From the NCBI GenBank assembly GCA_002205965.3, contig NADL03000680.1, forward strand, positions 29,825 through 93,824: a stretch of DNA of 64,000 bases. Direction: 5' to 3'. How positions within the stretch are numbered: the first letter of the stretch is position 1; each line of letters begins with the position of its first letter. Positions 46,876 through 56,869 of this stretch are shown piece after piece. Below the pieces are notes generated by a model, which worked only from the letters and a program-made list of their open reading frames with translations, did no database searches and was not told where the DNA came from. A program made the translations under genes and the position numbers. This DNA comes from Kappaphycus alvarezii (lineage: Eukaryota > Rhodophyta > Florideophyceae > Gigartinales > Solieriaceae).

Positions 46876-48645
46876 GCTATTCTCCCCATCTTCTGCAACT
46901 CGTTTGTTGGCTCTTACATTCTTCTTCAGCTCCAAAATCGTAACTTCGTCTGGACTTTATGTTTCAATAAATTGTCTTTCTCCAAGTCTATCGTACCCTT
47001 CGGCGACAAGTTTGCTATCATGATATTTGTATTTCATTGCAGATTTCGTCGCCTTCTCAGGCCAAGCTTTGAGCGGCACAACCCATTTAAATCCCGAGCA
47101 TCCGTAATTCCAATGCTCAATGATCTCACGCCAGTTCCTTACTCTAGGTATGAACGTGCATTTGGATGTAATTTCATCCTCAGTCTCTCTCAGCCCACTA
47201 CGTCTTCCACCACAGAGGAAATTCCCACCCGCCAACGGTCCCCGTCAGCTGACCCCCTACAGAAGCCCTTTTAACCGGCACCATAACTGTCCTGGACACC
47301 AATTTTTTCCACAGTTCTGACAAGTGATCCTTCCGGGCTGATATGTGTAAGGTGAGTCGTTGCTCGAAATCATTCATTTCCTTTTGTGTTTCCTGTAAAG
47401 CCAATTTCAGTTTCGACATCTCCTCTTCGAGATCTCCGACGGATTCTATGCTCGACCCTACTTCGAGGACTTTCCCACAGTTAAATAGGTAATGTGTATA
47501 GCTCTCCTCGTATTTCCATGTCTCCTCTAGCAGGTACCGAATTATTGTATTGACGTCATCCCAACTCCCCACCCCCCACCACTTCACCACATGCAACAGC
47601 CACCGTTTGGAACCAGTGTGGAATAGATGCTAGGCGCCACCACCACGCCGGAAGTAATGCATAGTGAATTTGCCCAAGTCCTCCCCTTTTTCATTTTCAG
47701 GTATGATGTTGCATCTGGCAACCCAATAGTCCACAGTTTTCATGAAGTTTTGTTGATTCATCTTGGATCCAAAACTAATTTGAGTCACCAATTCATCAGC
47801 ATGCGGGAACAGCGGATCGCCGCTCTCAAGAGGGCGGGACAGTGAAGATTGATACTTCTCAGCCCATGCCCGAACATGAGTGCATGTACATATGCGGGAC
47901 TCCTTCTTTTGCTTATATATCGCATATTTCTGGCCGTCTGAGTTTCTCTCAAATTTCCTTCCCCTCGACATCAGCTCTACATATGGAACACGTTGTTCAT
48001 TGACGGCGTCCAGTTTTACATCATCCCATTTCAACTGCCCAAACTCATCAATGCGAAGCCACAACGTGAAGCACAAGGACGCTGCCACCATTACATACGT
48101 CTACTGCAAAGATTGAGCCCCGATGCGAATTGAGTGTCGTTGTATACCTTCCATGTACCTGTATCTGAAAGGGAGCGCTCTCTTGTAGCCAACTTGTTTT
48201 TTCAATCGTTTGTAATGATTCATTGAACCCTCTACTTCTAGTGATGTGACAGGATTTCCTTCAGTCCTCCCTCCTGGGAACGTTCTCCACTTCCCATCCC
48301 TTCGTAATTTCCTTTTATACACACTAGCAAGGGCAGATCTGATATTTATAACCTCGCCAGGGTCACATCCGGATTCGATTACCCTATAATAAAAGTATTC
48401 GGTTATCTTGCCCACAATCGCCGCACTCGGTTCTCCAGGTCCTTCAGGATAGATTCATTGCCCACCTTCTTGCAGGTTTTCATCCATAAAAACTCCCGAA
48501 AATACTTCCATTTCCGTGAATACAACAGCTCACTGCCTTCCCGAACAAACGCGAGGCTTGTCGTTTCTGCTTGTGCCTTCCGGCACTCTGCGGTGAACAT
48601 TTTTCGCTTTTTTGACATACAGGCCGTAGCGCAACCGCTGCGCAA
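46876..48645 (-). pseudogene. Crypton tyrosine recombinase, nearly full length
   Basis: About 590 codons on the minus strand. The N-terminal SAM-like part (48645-48160) is followed by the catalytic domain. The first Arg is in LWLRIDEFGQLKW, then the HxxR motif is MHYFRRGG. KRWLLHVVKWWG follows, and the Tyr region is YLLEETWKYEESY. A coiled coil (VGDLEEEMSKLKLALQETQK) precedes a C-terminal GCR1-like DNA-binding domain: IPRVRNWREIIEHWNYG, WVVPLKAWP and KLVAEGYDRLG. Lesions are few: frameshifts near 48411 and 47215, in-frame TAGs at about 48103 and 47632, and TAA near 46957. The TAG at 47632 falls where relatives have Gln after RRGGA, suggesting CAG to TAG. Cryptons integrate through this enzyme and lack terminal inverted repeats. 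Confidence 0.88.
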
Positions 48646-48925
48646 GAAAACACACTAAGAAAAACCTGGAGACAGTGAGAACAATAACTAGGACAGGGGG
48701 GAGGAGGGGCGAAAAGTGGAGGAGGGGAAACGCTATGGGGCAATGTGGGAGAGGGAGGAGGGGAGCTAAACGAGGGAGGGATAAGCGATGGGAACCTCGC
48801 TTGAAGCATGGCGGGATAGGTGAGGGAGGGAGCTGGGGGAGGAGGGATTATATGAGCAAAAAATGCCCGCCAATTTTTGGAGAACTTTAATTCTGCAATG
48901 CATTACAGTAGGTCGTGTAGACGAC
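48646..48925. other. Purine-rich upstream region of the Crypton
   Basis: Bases 48690-48845 are strongly G/A-rich on the plus strand, so C/T-rich in the direction of the recombinase gene. This resembles the pyrimidine-rich leaders of HIRA and ATAD5 and may act as its promoter (inference). Confidence 0.45.
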
Positions 48926-49115
48926 ATTGTTTGTCGGTCAGGTGACACAATGTGTCACCCACCCGACACATGTGCGGCTGATTTAAGAAGGGTATTACCA
49001 TGGTAACAAACTGTGCGAGAGTAGTTAAACGGTGTGCTATGCAGATGAAACAGTGCGTCAAGGGGGTGACACACTGTGTCGAGGGGTGACACATTGTGTC
49101 GAGGGTGCGACACAT
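48926..49115 (+). repeat. GTGTCG-rich palindromic array right of the Crypton
   Basis: Contains TGACACAATGTGTCA (a perfect palindrome around a central base) at about 48942. Further right, at about 49065-49115, are three tandem units of the form GACACAYTGYGTCGAGGGG. The words TGTGTCG and GACACA also make up the 31-bp minisatellite at 44936-45960, on the other side of the Crypton. Confidence 0.7.
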
Positions 49116-50158
49116 TGCGTGGCCAGAACTTTCGAAAATATTGTTATGCTACAATACTGTCAACCCCTTGACACACATCTTCTCATACAGTCGATGCGCA
49201 AGCAAGTTCGGAACTTCAATATGCAGCTCTGTCGAACACAAGACGATGTGTTCAACAGAGCTGCTCCTCCTGTAATGTTGTACTGTGCTATGTTTGTTTT
49301 ATCTTAGTGCTTTGAGAAGTCTCCTACGGAATCTTCACAAGTATGTCAGGGTAATGATTTATATGTCTCTAGAGCAACAGTAACACATATGCTCTATAAT
49401 TGCGATAATTGCGATCCAGAGGCCTTTATTACCTACGGTCCCTAAAAACTGTAGAGCAATGGGGAATTCGCCATAATTCAAGCTGTTAGCGACTATCGAC
49501 AGTGTTCTGGGATAAAAACTTAATTATTTCCCCCTTCACAATTCTCAATTAAACACTCCGGAACGTAGCTGGTCCCAATTGTTAAAGTTGAGTTAAGCAT
49601 CCCCGGCTCTTTCCAATACATTTATATTACTCCAGTGAACAATTTGTAGCACTCCTTGAAGTAATGGGAAACAACGGTAAACAATCCGGCACTACAAGTA
49701 TCTATGGCGTTCATTAGCTTAACTTTGTGCCTTCTGCCTCAACCCGTAAGAGACAGTGCAAATTTGATACTTCTATGTGCGGCTTTATGTATTCCCATAG
49801 GGTGAAGGATGCATCTCTGTGCAATAGCTATCTGCATAGCTATAGCTATTGAGATAGCTGAGATTAAAGAGCGGAGCTGTTAATGTTTAGGTTTATTTTA
49901 TTGTTTTCTGATAGTTTCCTGCAATTATTCCAAAAGCGCAGCGAACACGCTTGGTTTGGAAAAGAAGTGTGCTGGAAAATGTTGGATAAATGGGAGTGAA
50001 ATGCACTTTTACAATTGGGCCCTTTAAACAAACGGAACCAATAGAGAAAAAACCGGGACCACTTCATTTTTATTGAAATCCTTCATGAATCGCGCGAAAA
50101 GCGCGCAAGGTGACGCGGAGCTTCCGAATCTGCGCTTTTCATATAAACAGCCAAATTG
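49116..50158. other. No gene recognised
   Basis: AT-rich, short frames only. Confidence 0.45.
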
Positions 50159-50215
50159 TGTCACGGTAAGAGCCGAAGGCCTTCGGCTCTTCTGCCTTCT
50201 GCTCTTACCGTGACA
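50159..50215. repeat. Nested palindromes
   Basis: Outer arms TGTCACGGTAAGAGC (50159-50173) and GCTCTTACCGTGACA (50201-50215) match perfectly. Inside lies a separate perfect 24-bp palindrome (50168-50191) centred on GGCC, with half-site AAGAGCCGAAGG. The two structures share the AAGAGC segment and are mutually exclusive. Confidence 0.9.
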
Positions 50216-51070
50216 TAGCTTATTACGGTTGTTTCTAAATGTAATGTCTTTTTCAACTGAAAATTTTCAGCCAATCTCAAATTCCCTTTCAATGACCAAG
50301 ATATGCAAAATTTACGTGCTTAACTATCGACTGCTACTCCTGTGCATCCTTGATGGAAATATACAGTATATCCTCTTTCCTGGTTTCGAAATAAAAATCC
50401 AGGTTGTTACACGAGATGTCACTTTTTTATTGTCAAAGGTCTAAATTTTATTATAGTACAGAAAGAGCTTCTTTGAAAGTGAAAGTATAAATAATCGTAA
50501 ATTATTGTTAGCCGCTGACACTATGTCATCCCAATATTTAGCAAGGATCATTGCACTGAATATCCTCAGAATGGATTGGTTGAGGACGAGGGCATGGAGG
50601 CGGATGAAGGTGAAGAGGACTGGAAACCTGAAAAAGTGAACACCTGATCATTTCACGGATCAATCCGGACAAGAACATTAGAAGAAAACTAGAATTCGAT
50701 TAAATCTCAATTAAAATGAAGGATGGGCTTCTGGTAGCAGGGCGGGGAATTTTGCATAATTTATAATTTGGAAAGTACTGTAATGTCATTTCTTGAAGTG
50801 AGGCCACATGTTCCATCCATTAGAGATTGAAGGGATTAGATGCGAGCTTACATAGCTCGGGCTTAGCAGCGTGGCAGGAGTGGTTCCAACTATTCCATGT
50901 GTTACGTTATTCGATGCATGGAAAAAAGTTTCCATTTCACGGGGTTTTGCATCAAATAGACACAAGTGAAAGAAAGGACCGATAAACTGGTATCAAGCAA
51001 TAGAATTTGCTAGTGTTACGGGCTTGTAGCGAATGAATAGGAGATTACAAGGCATTTTCCCATTCAATTA
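50216..51070. other. Spacer with a dispersed-repeat copy
   Basis: Bases 50744-50796 resemble the middle form of the repeat at 33873-34135 (GGGG...AATTTATAATTTGGAAA followed by TAATGTCAT). Otherwise nothing recognised; a short Asp/Glu-rich reading lies at about 50575-50645. Confidence 0.45.
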
Positions 51071-51379
51071 GGTGGTGAGGGGCTTTACTCAGACAGAACA
51101 TGGAGGAAGACCGGGGCTTATAAAGACCTCAAGGCGAGCCGAATGCGCTTCTGGACGATCGAAGGAAGTTTCCAGAAGCCATGCAGACGACGGTGGAAGG
51201 CTAACCCTTAAAACGCCTGAGCTGATCTAATGAAGATTAGCTCAAGCTTACAGCACTGTACAGTGCATATACGTAACGGTCAATTTCTAGGTTGTACAGT
51301 AAACTACAGTAGTGTCTGAAAGCCACTATGCTGGCTGTAAGCTGTCAGCAGAGGCAACAGAAGGTAGTTACACTAACAA
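51071..51379 (-). repeat. Truncated Copia LTR
   Basis: 309 bp collinear with the last two thirds of the LTRs at 11770-12207 and 17808-18244, from GGTGGTGAGGGGCTTTACTC to the ACTAACA end. The first 120 bp (purine-rich) are missing. The sequence after 51379 does not match the inside of the 11.8-18.2 kb element, so no adjacent internal region is evident. Confidence 0.88.
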
Positions 51380-52605
51380 GTTTTAACAAGTAATTCCTGG
51401 AAGGGCCTGTACCTGAAAGCATGCAGACCCGACCTCAGCTTGCGGCTTTCCGACGTGCCAAGGTACAACTTGTGCGATTAACAGTACCAGTGCCCGAGGT
51501 GAGCAAGGTAGGCATGCAAGTCAGGCATTTCAGCACGCCGAAGCAGCCGTTGCCCCGACTTGTGCATGGATCTGAGGTGGGAGAGAAGGTCTTGGACAGT
51601 CTCTGCCGTAATAGATGTATAGCCGAGTGGGAAGCGGTGAGGAACGTAGAGGGGGCGATCGGAGTGTGGCTTGAGGACTTTGGAGGGTAGCCATGTCCGA
51701 GGATCCCCCTTCTTGTGTCTTGCGTTCCAGGGGCGCGAATGGCCAGACGAATGCATTTGTCCAAAGCTGGTGGTGTGGGTTCGCCCTAATTCCTACCCGG
51801 AGTCCCGTCGCGGAAATAATCTGTAATATGGGAGCACGCTGGCTGCCCACCCTCCGTTAAATCCAGGAGCTCCGCGAGCAAAGGCCACAACAACTACCAG
51901 CAGTGGAGAAGAAAACGGAGGAAGTAAGGGAGACGAAAGGGGAGAAGAACGATGTATAAACGTGTATTACGTGTGCAGGGCGGCTGTGCAGGGCCGTGGG
52001 ACCGAGGGTCAATTTTGGTGTTGACAAGTGTCCAACTTGCCACGTGTTTATTTGGACCCATTGGCGACGGCGGCGGTGGGGTCGATTTGTGCAGCCCCCG
52101 AAACGGCCCAAAAAACAACGATTTTCTAGATGTCCAAGTAAGTCAAGAAGATCTTAGTTGATCCGAATGAATTTTAGCTTGTTTGAAAGCTACAGATCCC
52201 CAAATACTTTATTCAGAGCTTTCGTGGCTTTCTAAATGCTCAATCTCGCAGGATCGGCTAATATGGACGTTTCGGGATCTCTCCCTTGGAGTAGCCTACT
52301 CCCCTAAAAGCCTAGGGGAACGCATCTTCTGGGAGAGCGATTACAGAAAAACGCAATCTGTACCCCCAGAAGGCTTTCAGTCTCTTCCCCGCTGCAGCAG
52401 GAGAAAGGGTTGGAAGAGGGTCTCAAAAATTGAATAAAAATAGATTCTCAGGTGTCTCAAAGACAAAACTGCAAAGTGAACATTCTATGTGTTTCATAGC
52501 AAGCTCTGCCAGTAGCAGAAATAATGCTGTAAGGGCGCGTGCTGTACTGAAAGAATACACTCACTCGATTAGTTCCCCTGAAGAATCATCAGTGACCCTG
52601 CAAGA
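51380..52605. other. GC-richer stretch, no gene recognised
   Basis: Bases 51420-52130 are open on both strands, with no recognisable motif on either. They may be host or element coding relics. Nothing is supportable. Confidence 0.4.
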
Positions 52606-53579
52606 GTGACCCCGGAATCCTCTAAACTTGTGATGAATTTAATTTACGATTACTGTAAAATGAACACTTCAGGCGCCCTTTCAAATGATTCAGTTGCGGC
52701 TCTAGTTCAGGGGCTACGTACAGTTTATGGGGAGCATGTGCACCGTGGCCAGTTGCATGTTGATGAGGAGAAAGGTACTGCCAAGGAAATAGTCCCAAAG
52801 GGAATAAGGATATTGTAAAGCTCCGTGCCGCTCATAGAGTTCACCTACCTCAAAATGATAGGAGTAAATTAAGAGCCCGTCCGTTACAGATATCACTTGT
52901 CTGCCAGTATGCTGCGAGATTTCTAGTCTGAAAATGGTGGTTCTGTGGACTACAGGAATGTCATACTGCACGCAATTATGATTATTGGGTTGAATTTGGG
53001 CCTGCGGTTTGATGAGATTCGTAAAATGGATATTGGACACGTAACTGTCCACCCTGGCGTGCAAGGGAATTGCAGCATCATATTGTCAATCAAAGGGGCT
53101 GAAAAGAGTTCTACTAGACCTAAGGACTACACCATTAGCAGTTGGCACGAAAATTCCGTGTTACGTAAATCTTTCCTTGTCGACCCGTTTGCGGCTCTGC
53201 TGTCCCATATTTGCATACGTGTAATTGCCCGGGGTACCTATTCTGCAGCGTAAATGAAAAGAATCTGATTGCAATTGAAAAGCCGTTTAGTACAAACATG
53301 TTCTCTGAACTACTTAGAAGCAGGCTACGGATGTGTGGGGAAGAATCTCGTGATCTGAGCATGCATTCTGGTCACTCAACCAAGCGCAGTTCTGTAAAGC
53401 TTTACAGATCACTTGAAATTCGAGACGAGAAGGTCATGGAAATAATCCAAATGACTGGAGATCAGGCCTACGCAAACAACTGTGCTGCTTACAATGACTG
53501 CGCACCATCAGATGTACCAAGATTCACGTCACGATCTGTATTTCCGAAGCATGCAGGGGCAATTAAAATCGAAAAATAG
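52606..53579 (+). pseudogene. Second Crypton-like tyrosine recombinase, frameshifted
   Basis: Three plus-strand frames join into one recombinase. 52606-52790 is the N-terminal part. 52790-52930 (shifted) reads KLRAAHRVHLPQNDRSKLRA. 52945-53253 holds the first catalytic Arg in LNLGLRFDEIRKMDIGHV and the SFLVDPFAALLSHI block. 53230-53578 holds SMHSGHSTKRSSVKLYRSL (His-box) and QMTGDQAYANNCAAYND with the candidate nucleophile Tyr. It differs from the Crypton at 46876-48645: no RRGG motif and no GCR1-like C-terminus, so it is a different lineage. Inactive through at least two frameshifts. Confidence 0.75.
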
Positions 53580-54734
53580 TGAGTAAGTAAATTAAGATTA
53601 CAATAGCCTCAAAATAGTTCCTCTTCAAAGGGGACCGTCGCTATTTTCGCTGCATTGCACTCTATTTCGGCTGGAAACTCTCTCCTGTTTACTTCATCAG
53701 AGAAACACAAACACATTTTCGCTATTAACTAAAGGTATAACAGCTAATTCATGACGTATAACAAACCCCACATTCTTGTCGCATGCGTCGTTAGTAGCCG
53801 CCTCGACAGAGATGGTGAAGCTAAGAGGTTAGGTGGGTTAACATTAGGAACAGAAGATTTACATGAGATGGTTAGGGTGCTAGCGTCCCATTCCAAATCA
53901 CGATAAAAATTGAGGTATCGTCAGTCCATATGTTCACGAGATGTGACAGTTATCTTGAGGTGTCCATCCTTCTTACAGAGGGTGTATTTGGATGTACGCG
54001 AGTCCCTCCACCTGTTGCGGCCCGTTCGGTGCGTCTCTGTAACATTAATTTCACGCTCAAGCCTTCTCGTGGAGATCTTCGTTCAGAGGACCGAGAAATC
54101 GGTGACCAATAATTTAGCACCCCGTAACAGATCTCTGTCTTGCGAAAGCTTACGGCTTGTCCAGTTGACGTGTTGCGAAAGCGATATTCCTGCAGGCGAA
54201 CTCGAATGAAGAGAGCGGTAACAATTAGAGGTATGATATCGCGCAAGTGTGATAGTCGACCCAGACATATTCGTCCGGAGTTAGTTCGAGGGATGAGAAC
54301 AAGCGACGATTGATGGTTTCATTACCATTCGATTTTGTGAAAGTAAAACCTAAGAGTCTCAAGACTTTTTTACATGGTGACATTCTTCGTGAAAAAGGGA
54401 AATACCATGCTACGATACAGTATGAAAAGGATTTGCGTGGTCCTAACGTGACAGTCCTACATCTAATGTGGCAATTTGCATAAATTTAACAAGTACCTTT
54501 CTGGTACCAATTCGAGACTTTCCAATGTTGGCGCCGTTTCAAACAGATACCAAAAACCTTGCCGCTTCTATCTCCTCTCCTCTGCAAATTTGGCGCCCTT
54601 TCTGACAGCTTTTGTAAACATCATGGACTAAGCTTTGATATGAGCTCTCGTGTTTCACACAGCTTACTTAGCAATGAGTTATCGATCAATACACTCCATA
54701 CAATTCTCATAGAAGTGACATGCAAAAATCATAG
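53580..54734. other. No gene recognised
   Basis: Open frames on both strands at 53910-54250 have no motif. They may be decayed element sequence. Confidence 0.4.
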
Positions 54735-56248
54735 AGTCAGAGTATGATCAGCTCCGTGCCGCCGTTTTTGATCATCTCAGTGCCAATGGAAAATGGCATG
54801 AGATAGCACTACGTCACGGAGTACCTGCCATGAAGCTGCGAGTGGCTTTTCGGGCTTGGTCAACTCACCCTCCACAAGCATAGCCACAGAGTTCGAGAGA
54901 TATCCATTTCGATCATTGGTCTCCCGGCCGTCCATGAATGATTCCAAGAAGATAGTAACTTGTCATTGTAGAGTGAATCAAACATTACGCAAACAACAAC
55001 ACTCCGTTGACAAAAAAATGGTGTCCTGGACCTTGTTAAGCAATATCTCGATCTGCTTCCAATTAACGAGCAGAGAGCGGTTGGATTTTACAAGAAGAAC
55101 AATCATCCTTCTCTAAAATTCTGTCCAACTCTCATGGAACTTCATGTTCTTGAGTACAAGAGTGGTCGAGTGTTTTGAAGACACCCGTTTTGATGCGATG
55201 AATGAGAAGAATGTAGAGAAACATAAAGCTCGTGTCCAAGCTGAAATGAACCGTTACAACATCAAAGCTCCCCACCTGATCTTCAACATGGACCAGTCTG
55301 GTGCTTCTTTTTCAAAGATGGGTGGCAGATCGCTCCGAAAAGGCGGTGGTGCTAAAGGAAGTAAGACCTTGACGCAAAAGTCTGTCAGCTCAAAGGGTAG
55401 CTTGGACCGAGTCACGATCATGCCAGTTTTCAACGCTGCGGGAACGGCATTCAAACTATGTGCTATTTTTCCGGGGAAGCTTGCTCATTATCGCAAGAAT
55501 AACGGCTCGGTTAAGACTTTGAATGAGTTTCTCATGGATTTTTATTACAACTTCGTGAGATACCAAGTAGTGATTCATCTATTGTTTCCCAATGCGCACA
55601 GGATTTGCTGACGGAATAAAACAATTACAGGTTAATAACCAGAAGATGCTTCTCGTTCTTGACGGATACAGTGCCCAATTCAAATATAATACATTGCGCT
55701 TGTTGAAAGAAAATAAAATCAATGCAATTGCTCTACCCGTACATGCTTCCCATAAACTTCAGTCCTTAGACGTCAATCTGTTTGGGGCCTACAAAAGTTT
55801 TCTACAAGCTGAGCTTCAACGCTCTTCTCGGAACAAGAAGAAGTTGAACGCGTTTGATTTTGGCGCTTGTATTAGCAACGCATACGCTCTGGATTTCATA
55901 GCTCCAACGATCAAGGAATGTTTCGTTCGAACTGGTTTGTAGAGCGCAGAGACGTGTGGAACGGATAGATTTGCTTTGGATCATCTTTTTGAGACTAACC
56001 CAAAAAGGATCATTTCCTTAACCGCACTGCTCTCTGCATTTCAGAAGAAGAGCCGCTCATTACTCAGTGATTTCGACGCTGTGGATGAGGGACTGATAAA
56101 GGCAAACAACAAACATGGTGCACATAAAATAATTGAAACTGTTTTAGAAGCTTTGAAACGACGTGCAATGAACAAGAAGCAGGTTGTAAGACATGAAGAT
56201 TTATCGGAAAAGGAAAAAGAACTTCATGTCCAGTTCGCCGCCTGTTAA
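54735..56248 (+). pseudogene. pogo/Tc5-like DDE transposase, catalytic triad intact
   Basis: Starts with a helix-turn-helix-like reading (LRAAVFDHLSANGKWHEIAL, RHGVPAMKL) at about 54745. After frame changes through 54855-55140 the catalytic domain follows: HLIFNMDQSGASFSK (first Asp), the VTIMPVFNAAG block, LLVLDGYSAQF (second Asp) and the HASHKLQSLDVNLFGAYKSF block (third Asp in SLDV). All three Asp are present. Lesions are a frameshift near 55590-55605 and an in-frame TAG at 55940-55942. Relatives have Trp after RTGL there, so TGG to TAG is likely. The C-terminal tail is Lys-rich and helical, ending at 56248. Terminal repeats were not identified. Confidence 0.85.
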
Positions 56249-56869
56249 ATTAAATGTAGGAATGTTGCATGAAGCAGAGACCGAGGAAGTACTGTAAACT
56301 ATGACACGTTTGTATACAATCAGGACATACATGAAGCAGAAAAGGATATTTTACGGTATGAAACCTATGTGTAACAGTCCTACACTTAATTTAACAGGCA
56401 GCGAGCTGGAAATGACAAGTAGCAGCATTTTTGTTGTAACTTCGCGTTTGTTTGGCTGTTTCCGAGCATTCAAAAAAATTTTGAGAAGCTAGGATGACCT
56501 CCAGACTACGATCTCTTTTATAATTGGATAACTGAAGCGACTCCTAGACGCGATCTGGAACAATAAAGTGGATTTGGAGGCTGGACTAAACCATTGCCAA
56601 ATCTAACCACTCACGGCCCAATGAAATAAAATAATGAAAAACTTAGGCTCATTTCCCACCAAAACAGTTGTCTTCCGATCAGTTCCAGATTGCTCCTTGC
56701 GATCGCAGCGCAGTTTAAATGGCACGTGGGACACTTCGGAATCAGCTCGGCTCATATTCACGAACCTTACAACAACTTCTAAATCAGAGAGCACCCGCAA
56801 TGTGATGCCCCCCCAATGTGATGGCACCCCCAATTTGATGGCACCCTCAAACACCGCGGACACACCGGA
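56249..56869. other. No gene recognised
   Basis: Contains short frames only. The stretch 56690-56860 may be decayed upstream Copia sequence belonging to the relic that follows. Confidence 0.4.

Noticed and set aside
51420..52130. Overlapping open frames on both strands beside the truncated LTR
   Set aside because: GC-rich sequence gives long frames on both strands with no recognisable motif; not supportable as a gene.
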